NCBI GenBank assembly: GCA_029931535.1
Contig: JAQPZY010000628.1
Coordinates: 218,617 to 282,616 of the forward strand
From: Margaritifera margaritifera
Lineage: Eukaryota; Mollusca; Bivalvia; Unionida; Margaritiferidae
Reading direction: 5' to 3'
DNA: 64,000 bases
Part shown: one piece after another, positions 12,809 to 20,990 of the stretch
How positions within the stretch are numbered: the first letter of the stretch is position 1
Layout of the letters: each line of letters opens with the position of its first letter
Program-made: the position numbers and the translations under genes
Notes under the pieces: model-generated
The model's database searches: none
What the model was told of the DNA's origin: nothing
The model's input: the letters and a program-made list of their open reading frames with translations, nothing else

Positions 12809-14123
12809 ATGGCTCGATTCAAAGATATATACAATCCTGTGTTTGACATGGACGCGCCTGTGTTGCGATATCGAAGCAAGGAAAAGTTTCAGTATTATTC
12901 GTACTAGGCTAAGGTCCCTGATCTACTTGAACGATTAGAATTATAAGTACATGATACGTCTCCCATGTGAATCCTGCTTGGAAATCGATGGAAAACTTAT
13001 GCAGGCCGACAATGCCAATTAGGCAGCCAATACCAAAGTTGGATTTGTAAACATCGGTATCATGTCGTTGTGCAACAGCGTACGTTATCTCATCGACGGA
13101 AAGGAAATCAAAGCATATTTGGACCACATCGACGATGCTACGACGATTCTCGGACTCGCCAGATATAGGACTATTAGGCGAGATCTGCTGACCCGTCTAT
13201 GATATTTGTCAAGGATACATCCGACCATACAGATCATATCCAGTGTATCATTGGAAACGTCCAAAACGCGACAGGAGATGGAATAGCACCCGCTGAAGCT
13301 GTCATCAATCCAAATTTCAATGGTGGCTTTGCGCAGCGTCCAGCACAACTTCGCGGAGACTTATTGATGTTTTCGTGTGCGATTCCTCTCAGTCAGATAT
13401 TCAGGTTTTGCAGAGATGTCAGCAAGGTTATTTTCGGAGCCAAACACTCAGTTGTTTTAAACCGAAAGGGTCACGACAACGACGCTTTGGCGTGATTGAG
13501 GTGCCGCTAGCAAAGCTGAGTTGTTCACAATAATACTGTGGGTGCCTGTGATAACCCCTTCGGTGACTGCAGAAAAGGGTTTGATGTCATTTATAAACTC
13601 CGGAGGCGTCTTAACGTTATCATTTCTCGCGCTCACAGCAGACTCGTATAAAGGCTCTGCACTGTTTAGCAGTTAGCATGGCAAATAACTAGTCAACCAG
13701 GTATTAGCGTTCCAAGACACGTGTTTGCGGCGTTTCAGTCTCTGGTTCTGGTGAATGGCGGACAGGCCATTATTACCATGATATTTGACCAGTTAGGAGT
13801 ATCTGAAGTTTCTCTGCGGTTACACGGCCATCAGGAACCATCGGAAGAAATTGTGCTTGCATTTGAAAATAATCAAGTCGCTCGTACACGCCACAATCTG
13901 TGGTCGTACGTAAGCCGCAATAAAAAAAATCAATACTGGTCTGCAGATTTCCCAGCATGACTTCACTCATTTTTTCCCGATTTATTACTTTTTGTTGGAA
14001 CACCTGGAACTGTTTAAGCAGTCTGTGGTTGACATGGACTTTAATGCACGTGTTACTAATCTCACCGCTGGCGGTTACAGATGCATTGCTGTGATTCTCT
14101 ACGCGCCTATAGAAAACTCGTAA
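12809..14123 (+). pseudogene. Polinton-type major capsid protein relic
   Basis: About 438 codons from ATG 12809 to TAA 14121-14123 spread over all three frames. Frame 2 holds the N-terminus ('MARFKDIYNPVFDMDAPVLR') to TAG 12905. Frame 3 from about 12987 has TAG 13020 and then 'NIGIMSLCNSVRYLIDGKEI', typical of the first jelly roll, to TGA 13200. Frame 2 (13199-13495) includes 'LMFSCAIPLSQIFRFCRDVS' and then '...KHSVVLNRKGHDNDAL'. Frame 1 is used briefly at 13489, then frame 3 ('ILWVPVITPSVTAEKGLM') to TAG 13674. Frame 2 (from about 13703) has 'VPRHVFAAFQSLVLVNGGQ', and frame 3 from 13953 has the C-terminal strand region. These words and their order match the double-jelly-roll major capsid protein of Polintons/adintoviruses. 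In virions this protein forms the icosahedral shell. Here at least five frame changes and several stops make it dead. Confidence 0.75.
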
Positions 14124-14214
14124 TTCAACGGCACAATTTAAAATAATGTCATATCACGAAATTAGGGTTGGTTTTACAAAACCTAGACTGCGAAAATAAA
14201 GAGCGCAATAAGAA

Positions 14215-15081
14215 ATGAGTGTGGGGTCACATTCAAACTTTCTCCGACAAAAATTAACTGGTAATGACTCCTTGTGGCTAACCCAAACGCAACTTGATCA
14301 TCTCAAGGAAACCAAACAAAAGAGCACTCCGGTAACATTAAAGTTGTCGAAGTCGGAGATGATGGAAATCCAAAAGAGTGGCGGAATATTTCCATTCCTC
14401 GTGGCGATTCCAGCGCTGTTGGCGGCTGTGGATCCCGCAGTTGCACAAGCGGCCGCGTTAGGGGACCTCGGCATCGTATCCGGGATGGTTCTGAAAAAGG
14501 GGCAATTGTTGAATCTGGAACTATTGGTTCTCGATTACCTGGGACGACTCGGAGAGGAAGAGTCTTCGGCTACTCGGGACCACTCGAAAGGGAAGAGGTC
14601 TTCGGTTGTGGCATTGCCGTTGATGACCTTGGAAACAAAGCTTCTCGCGCTTCCGTTAACCAGTTTGGATTTACTCGCGATGACAAAATCAATCAAGTGC
14701 TTCCGAGGCGTCTCCATGCGGGATGAACTCTGAGCTAAAGGGTCTGAGGTGATGACCCCCCGCGCGTGGGAAACAGGCATCGTCAACTTGGATTCGTCAA
14801 CAGGACATGGAACTCACTGAGTCGCATACGCGGTGACACCTAAACATATTGTATATTTTGACTCGTACCGGCTTGCACCGCAGCGTGACCTTGTTGATTA
14901 TCTGCTCAAACGCGACACATCAAGAAACAGAGTGTCGCCACCACTGTTTTATTCAACGCTACCGTTGCCAACCCACGCAGTCGACCCGATATGTGGACAT
15001 CTCGCCTATGAAGCGCAGCGTGCACTCGAGCGTTCACCGACACCACAAGGGCTTGCATTGTCACTTAGAATCTACGCTTGA
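14215..15081 (+). pseudogene. Core-protein-X / adenain-type cysteine protease fusion, two in-frame TGA
   Basis: A single frame runs 289 codons from ATG 14215 to TGA 15079-15081, broken only by TGA at 14731-14733 and 14818-14820. Residues ~1-60 are polar with an 'LTQTQLDHLKETK' helix and 'TPVTLKLSKSEMMEIQK', followed by a Gly/Ala/Leu patch 'GGIFPFLVAIPALLAAV', the signature of the X-type virion core protein of Polinton/adintovirus elements. The C-terminal third has 'KCFRGVSMRDEL' and 'GIVNLDSSTGHGTH' (catalytic His), a TGA where the family has Trp, then 'YFDSY' (catalytic Asp) and 'DPICGHLA' (catalytic Cys), the triad of adenain/Ulp1-like C5 proteases that process capsid precursors. The central ~45 residues may be out of the original frame, since another frame there is Gly-rich and open. 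All three catalytic residues survive in one frame. Confidence 0.75.
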
Positions 15082-15092
15082 TAGTATACGAG

Positions 15093-16539
15093 ATGCCTGT
15101 TTACATTTGCGGATGCGCGAGCGCAGCAACCCGAGGCAGCGCCGATGTGGATCTGACCAGGTTTGCCACCAAAGCGGATTTGGTCGAGTTGAGCAGCCGG
15201 GTCGTTGTTGGTGTCTACCCAAAGGAGCTTGTAATTTTTCAGGACAAAACTGGATAACTACAAACATCCAACGTGGACATCAACGATGTTCTGTTGAAGC
15301 TGCGAGGTACCTTGGCTGAAATCACTGAAAACCAGGGAATCAGAGACGCTGACGTGTCGGTTGCTTTCATGAAAAACTACGTCGATGTAAATATGAAATT
15401 GAAAATTAAAACGTCTGGCGATGAAATGAGCGGAGATCTTATCATGAGCGGAAACCGAATCCGACGGATGGAAGAGGCCATCGATGATACCGACACTGCG
15501 CTGAAAATATGTGGATGGAAAATCCTCTCGGGAACTACTTGAATTAACAAAAACTGACCGAAATTCTGTACTGCGAAGAATTCTACGTACTTTTCTACGC
15601 TGGGAGCCTTATATTGAGATCGTCGCGGGCAACGCTGAATTAACACACAAATGCATGAAGTATCATATTGGTGGATTGTATCTTAGTCACCACAGCATCA
15701 GCAATAACCTCTGGAGTATACGAGGTAGGATCTGTAATGATTCCTGGGTTGTTTTGGGATGTTTTGGGCATGAGACTAATGCTAATAGAACTGGATATTA
15801 TTTCTTCATCGTGTACGCGTCCACTGACGCATGGGAGTCTACTAGTATTCGATTACTAGATGAAAGAACCATAATAGAAGATTTTAAAAACACCTACACA
15901 TTACAAATTATAAATTTTTTTTTTAGGTCAGATACCAATGATAAGTCATTAAAAACTTTTTCAGTTGCAGCCTTGTTTAGAATGAACACCGGGGAACTAA
16001 TAGAGATACAACGGTTGCATATTAAAGAAGAAGCGATATTAACCGTCTTTGGTATTTCTATTGAAGACAGCAGACCTCGTATTGATGCCACTTAAAAAGC
16101 TGAGCTTCCTAGTAATAATGAAGATAAAGTCTCTGCAATTTACCGCGATGGAGTGTTGAATCAGCTGGGAGAGTGTACCAGCATCATCGACAATTTTGTT
16201 CCACTTGTTGAGGAATATCTGCGTGAAAACGGGGTTAACAGACCCTCATACACAAGTAAAGATAATCTCGCCGAGGGTCAAATAGAAATCGATAGTTGGG
16301 ATCACTCTGATGTACCAATACCAACTCGAGATCAGCTTGGAGTCATCGCGTTAGCATACGAAAACGCCTGGTCGATGGAAGCTACGCTTCCTACACCACC
16401 GTCGGGCGTAAAAATATCCAGGGATTCTTTCTACAATGATGAAGTAATATTCACGGACAAATCCACGCCGGTTATATTTTCCAAAAGGCGTGACGATCCA
16501 ACATTGACTCGGCCAGGTAAAAAACCCAACCTAGACTGA
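15093..16539 (+). pseudogene. Fibre-like protein of the Polinton-like block, broken
   Basis: ATG 15093 starts frame 3: a Cys/Ala-rich start, 'DLTRFATKADLVELSSRV' and TAA at 15255-15257. The same frame then continues to 15542 with 'DEMSGDLIMSGNRIRRMEEA' followed by 'IDDTDTALK'. This is the M-x-G-x-L-x-M-x-G-N-x-I...D-x-x-D pattern of phage tail fibres and of fibre-like proteins in Polinton-type elements, usually attachment proteins. A one-base frameshift near 15505 moves the sense to frame 1, which is open to 16539 with a single TAA at 16093-16095. The C-terminal part is beta-rich and acidic, ending basic (SKRRDD...GKK). It lies 11 bp after the protease stop. It is non-functional as it stands: two stops and one shift. 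Confidence 0.6.
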
Positions 16540-16678
16540 CATTTAACAATGACACGCTTGCCCGTGTAAGTATTTGCCTCCAAAAACGATAACAATCATT
16601 TGCAGCACAAAGCGAGGGTGTAATTGGTGTGGTTTTAGATGAACGTGGTGGCACATCCTAGGAACGTACGACTGCCGG

Positions 16679-16781
16679 AAACATGAATGTTTCCACAAAA
16701 GATTTGTTCTATAATTGCTTGGCACAATTGCCTAAAACATGAACGTTCCCATAAAATATTTGTTCTATAATTGCATGGCAG
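16679..16781 (+). repeat. Imperfect 46-bp direct repeat, 57-bp period
   Basis: 'aaacatgaa.gtt.cca.aaaa.atttgttctataattgc.tggca' occurs at 16679-16724 and again at 16736-16781. It lies between the fibre-like gene and the membrane-protein gene, a ~370 bp segment with no supported + gene. It may be a duplicated intergenic regulatory segment of the original element. Confidence 0.75.
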
Positions 16782-16910
16782 TTGTACCAATGAAGAAAAA
16801 TAATTGGTTAGAAGTACGTGTGCGTGTCGCACCCGACGTGATGAGTCTGGACAAGGTCTACCAGTCGAACAATTGTACTTCGCGGTGACAATATTAATTG
16901 AAAAACTGTA

Positions 16911-17159
16911 ATGGACCCGCAAAGCTACCGACGCGAAAAAATAATCGAAGCGGGACAACAGGTGCGAGATGTAATCACCAAGAATACTGCGGTACTCGCG
17001 AAATACAAACTCGTGTGTGTTGTTGCGGATGCAATTTGTGGAATCGCCGCAGCGACCACTGTTGGCCTTGGTGTGGCTGGAATTGCGACCACAGCAACAA
17101 TCATAGGTACACCTGTTGGATTTGATGTCGGAGCTATATTGATATATTATGGGGTATAG
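16911..17159 (+). CDS. Small Gly/Ala-rich membrane protein, last gene of the Polinton-like block
   Basis: ATG 16911 opens an uninterrupted 82-codon frame. Residues 1-38 are polar and basic ('RREKIIEAGQQVRDVITKN'); residues ~39-75 form one long or two short hydrophobic segments rich in Gly, Ala, Val and Thr ('IAAATTVGLGVAGIATTATI'), consistent with a membrane-inserted hairpin. A small protein with a helical head followed by a Gly/Ala/Thr hydrophobic stretch recurs in Polinton-type elements. The role is not known; a membrane-active role would be an inference. The usual family protein appears longer, so this copy may be truncated by the TAG at 17157-17159. Downstream the sequence reverts abruptly to AT-rich flank. 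Confidence 0.5.
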   Translation: MDPQSYRREKIIEAGQQVRDVITKNTAVLAKYKLVCVVADAICGIAAATTVGLGVAGIATTATIIGTPVGFDVGAILIYYGV

Positions 17160-17217
17160 AAGGCGTAGACCCAGATAGGTAACAGAAATCTAAATCGCCC
17201 ATTGTCATACTAATTAT

Positions 17218-17270
17218 GCTCTATTTTGTTTCACCCATTTCTTGACTGGTTTCCATTTTCGATATAAATA
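17218..17270 (+). repeat. Short dispersed repeat, copy A
   Basis: 'ctctattttgtttcacccatt..ttgactggttccatttt' resembles 18388-18445 ('ctctattttatgttcacccatt..tagattagttcccgttttt'). It begins only ~60 bp after the last Polinton-like frame and marks the return to ordinary flanking DNA. Confidence 0.5.
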
Positions 17271-17989
17271 ATACCAGTAGGCTTATATCCACCCTTGATT
17301 TACTTCACAGATCTATCTACATAAGCAGAGTGCATAAGTATACAGTTCACATAGTTATTCTTGTCAAAGATTACATTAGTGTATATTAAGTTCTATTGCA
17401 AGTTCATGTATGCTTACATTAGCAATGGCATGTTTCAGAAACATTTAAGTATTGGAGCTTCATTTCAGAAAATCCGAATAAAATATTGAGATAAATCTGT
17501 TCAATAAAAAGTTAGTTTGCTTCATGTCAACATTTATCCCTATTCAATTTAATATTGAAATATATTATCATCATTGTCTTTTATGTATTTAATGAATCCA
17601 TGGTCAATGTGATCATTTATATATGTATAAATTACATCACCATATGATATTTAGATATCAGCAAGTACTTAAAATTCCTCTAGAATACATGAAATTAAAA
17701 GATAAAGTAAGGTAAGCATAAATCAATGAAAGAACTAAATATTAAGTGCCAAAACATTGAATGAGATTGGTGGGACACAAAATCATGAGGGGTCATCAGT
17801 ATTAAAAACCGTGTTAGAGACCTAAATGATTAAATCTGAAGTATAATCGTTCTTTTTTTAGTGGTAGACAAAAGGAACTCCTTTCGCCTTGTCATCCACA
17901 AACATAACCAGATTTTTTCATATTTAGTAATTTAATCGTACATGCATATGTGGAAGCACTATGAAGATGTTGCTCTCTGTAGAACTCAC
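17271..17989. other. AT-rich, no gene seen
   Basis: No supported frame or repeat. This is the right flank of the virus-like block. Confidence 0.5.
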
Positions 17990-18180
17990 TGTACTAATTC
18001 AACTTTCATAGTAAACCTGATTAATCACTATCCTATTAAATGTTCAATAACTTTAAATTTACAAATATTCATGATCAAACCTATATCTCTCAATATAGAC
18101 CCATCCTTGATGCAAGCTTCTGTGTGAAGAAAACCATATGAGTTGCTGTAATGTTTTGATCTACATGTGTGTGAAACAAA
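17990..18180 (+). repeat. Dispersed repeat, copy 2
   Basis: Same orientation as, and clearly similar to, 3715-3905 ('tagacccatccttgatg' and flanking words). Divergence is substantial, so the copies are old. Confidence 0.7.
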
Positions 18181-18387
18181 TGTTTTCAATTTCGCCGAAA
18201 TAAGTAGGTGCTACTTTTCGTACTGAGTGGTCCTAAGTCAAATGTGTAAAAGACTAAAATTGTATCAGTAGAACTGAGTCTTTATTTTTTTTTTTCACTT
18301 CCAAATAGGATAGGCTCTCACAAGATTCTCTTTACTAAACTTTTATTTGTAATTATCAATAAATTATGGCCCTCCAAACCCGTATAT

Positions 18388-18445
18388 ACTCTATTTTATG
18401 TTCACCCATTTGTAGATTAGTTCCCGTTTTTCCATATATTTAGTA
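18388..18445 (+). repeat. Short dispersed repeat, copy B
   Basis: Partner of 17218-17270. Possibly part of a longer repeat that also includes the 17990-18180 segment. Confidence 0.5.
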
Positions 18446-19204
18446 CAGTGATTCCCTATAACATTACTGGCCTCTATGACGGTCACGGCAGTGTTTTGAT
18501 CTAAATGAAATTTAGTGGCAAAAGTATTGATGAAACAGATTTTGCATTTCTTTTTTGATGATACATTGATTTATGACAATATATACTCAAAACAGCCATA
18601 AAAATGTCCAAATATTAATCTGCAAACACAACAACAATTTGTTAGAAATAAGACCTGTATTTTTTTTTTTTTTTTTGCTTTTTCCCCAGGAATTCATCCT
18701 AAATGAGGTCACTGTTCAGAGTGATTACAATAATTTTAAAATTTCAAAGCATGTAAGTGCAATCTTCTCAGTTATGAAGATATAAAGGGATGCTGCCCCT
18801 TAATCTGTGTAACTTGCCTCTTTTTATGTTCCCCGATTTGCACCCTGCCCCAGTACATGTATCGACAGTTCAACCGCCATTACAATCAAGTTTGCATTTG
18901 TATTCAAAACAGTCTCCGTTTAGAAGAGATTTGTATGCTTATGTATAATTTTTTCTGGCTCTTTGACTTAACATACATGTTAGCATTATGCATTGTTATC
19001 TCTAATAGACTTCTGACCCATTGCAAAGGGATGCAACTTGCATTTATTCTTCGAGGTGATACAACTGATAAAATTGGACCACCAACTTATGTTATCTGTA
19101 AGACATGTTCGGAGTTCTCTACCAAGTAGAGGATGGGGAGTTTTGTGAGGGTTCAATAATCTTTTGAAGGGAAATTCAAATACGTCAGACTTAGCCATAG
19201 TCCC
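18446..19204. other. Intergenic, no gene seen
   Basis: T-tracts at about 18284-18297 and 18660-18676. The 90-codon + frame at 18857-19129 shows no recognisable domain. Confidence 0.45.
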
Positions 19205-19445
19205 AAGAAGATTATATCTCTCACTTGTTGGACATTGATGTCACATGGAACATGCTCCATATGCAAGATTTCGATGGGTTTTTGGGACATCCCAACATTG
19301 TGCAATATCTCAATAGATCACACATAAGATGCTCGATGTACATGATCTTAATGGATTGTTGGGACATTCTGACAGGGTGCTATCTCCCACTTGTTTGTCA
19401 GAGATGTCACATCGAACACTGCATATCAAAGATGGGTTGACGGGA
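19205..19445 (+). repeat. Degenerate ~87-bp minisatellite, block 1
   Basis: Units carry 'cacttgttgg(a)ca..gatgtcacat.gaacatgc', 'atatgcaagat.t.gatgg.ttgttgggac' and 'caacattgtgca.tatctc'. About three degenerate units. The same unit recurs at 19905-20120. Confidence 0.65.
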
Positions 19446-19904
19446 CTTCGGTAATTTCCTTAAATTTTGAGGGGAAAGGCAAAACCTAACAATTGTAGGG
19501 TTAAATGTTAACCTTTTTAACTTCAAGAATTATGTTTTGAAACATTGGCAACTATTTTGTTCTGTGTAGGGTGTACATTCTGATGCCTTCAGCCTGTTAA
19601 GGATAAACACTGGACACACAAACTATGCGCTATATGTGATGGGTTGTCGATTTCCTTACATTTTGTTTGAAACAGCGAAACAAACAAAGTAGATAGTTAC
19701 ATTTTTACCACTGTTGTAGTTTTTAAGAAAACAAAATTTTTGAAAAAAAAAAATTCGACCAGAGTATGATATAACTCTCTGTCTTTGATTTTTGAAATTG
19801 AAGTCCAGAGCCACATTTCTCTTAGTTCTGAGAAACAGAAGTAAGTAACGGAGGTCTTGGAAGTAATGACTTTTATCCAGAGAGCTCTAGTACTAATTAC
19901 TATA

Positions 19905-20120
19905 AATTCCACCTCTTGACATCCCAACAAATTGCTACTGGCATATCTCGTTTGTGGGACAATGATGTTCTACAAAACATTATTAATATGCAAGCTCTTG
20001 ATGTCTTGTTGGGACATAAGTTCCAACAAAGTGCTGTACATCTCACTTGCTGGTCAATAATGCCACACAAAACATGCTGAATATGCAAGGTCTTGGTGAG
20101 TTGTTGGGATGTACAGTGAA
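19905..20120 (+). repeat. Degenerate ~87-bp minisatellite, block 2
   Basis: About 2.5 units of the same type as block 1 ('aatatgcaaggtcttggtga.ttgttggga', 'ccaacaaagtgctgtacatctcact'). The 450 bp between the blocks shares a 'gggaa..gcaaa..aaaacc' word with the DNA just after block 2, so the whole 1 kb may be one higher-order duplication. Confidence 0.65.
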
Positions 20121-20540
20121 TAACTTAAATTGTAGGGAACAGCAAATAAAAATTAAAACCTACAGTGTGATCCGTCTGCAAAATCACTAACCGTGGGATA
20201 GCAGATCAGCATTAATTTTGAGCCCAGTCAACTCCTCGAAGTAAACCATAACTTGTTTTTAATAGCATATGTTACTTCTATAAATAACCTTTAACCAATA
20301 AAAGAAACAAAAGTACAGACATTATCATAATAATACATGTGCATGGAAACTTGTATAGAATTAATTAATCAGATCGGGATTATGAATAGCCAGTTGAATT
20401 GCAATTCTTGGTAAACAAGTAGACTTTTTGAAAATGAGAAAACAGTTGGACACATGTTGTTGCTGGAATGTTGCACTCTGAAAAGTGTACAGGTTGTTTA
20501 GGCAAGATGTGGTCTTAAAAAAAAAAGACTCTTGCAACGG

Positions 20541-20670
20541 GAGATACAAATCACTGTTTGGACTTAAGTATTCTTGGTACATCAGCCATTAAAAGCTCAC
20601 TTGATATTTAAGTATTCTTGGTACACGAGAGATACAAATCACTGTTTGGACTTAAGTATTCTTCGTACAT
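20541..20670 (+). repeat. 42-bp direct repeat, 88-bp period
   Basis: 'gagatacaaatcactgtttg' continuing to 'tattctt.gtaca' occurs at 20541-20582 and 20629-20670 with one or two differences. A third partial copy ('taagtattcttggtacac') lies at 20607. It is a recent local duplication. Confidence 0.85.
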
Positions 20671-20799
20671 GAGAGATTAAAAATTATATTGTTGGGACAG
20701 TACGAATATCAACAAGATCTAGTATAAATTTGTTAACCAACAAACTCTGTTCATATTAATGAGGTAATCAGTGCTTAAGTTGATGTTTTTTGTGAGTAC

Positions 20800-20990
20800 A
20801 CTAGAGGTCAGTGGCGACGTGAGGGGGAAAGGGGCAATTGAAGCCGGGAGCCGAGCTAGAGGGACCGTCGGGACCTGAATGGACGGCCATATCGACGTCG
20901 GGTTTGCACTGAAAAATAATTTTGATGTCTTGTTGGTCCTAAATGAAAATGGTGCCGATCTGACATCCAATATAATTGATATGGTGAGCA
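20800..20990. other. Isolated G+C/CpG-rich segment, unknown origin
   Basis: A ~110 bp stretch (about 20800-20910) is far richer in G and CpG than its surroundings. Both strands are open: minus 90 codons (Ser/Thr/Pro-rich), plus ~60 codons with one TGA ending '..DVLLVLNENGADLTSNII'. No family is recognised. It may be a transferred or retrocopied fragment. Confidence 0.3.

Larger units (their letters stand above)
10688..17159 (+). mobile_element. Decayed Polinton/Maverick (adintovirus-like) capsid module
   Basis: About 6.5 kb in which every supported frame is on +, with visibly more G+C and CpG than the ~30% GC flanks. The order is: uncharacterised gene, Pro/Glu-rich helical protein, possible minor capsid remnant, small Gly/Phe-basic protein, major capsid protein (12809-14123), core-protein-X/adenain-type protease (14215-15081), fibre-like protein (15093-16539) and Gly/Ala membrane protein (16911-17159). 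The protease and capsid families together define Polinton/adintovirus-type elements. I see no family-B polymerase, retroviral-type integrase or FtsK/HerA-type ATPase, and no terminal inverted repeats, whereas complete elements are about 15-20 kb. Most genes contain stops and frameshifts, so this is an old, non-functional genomic copy. Whether it truncated at insertion or by later deletion cannot be told here. Confidence 0.8.

Noticed and set aside
10688..17159. TGA recoding (alternative genetic code) in the virus-like block
   Set aside because: TAA and TAG stops and frameshifts also occur in the same genes (10994, 12905, 13020, 13674, 15255, 16093), so ordinary decay explains them.
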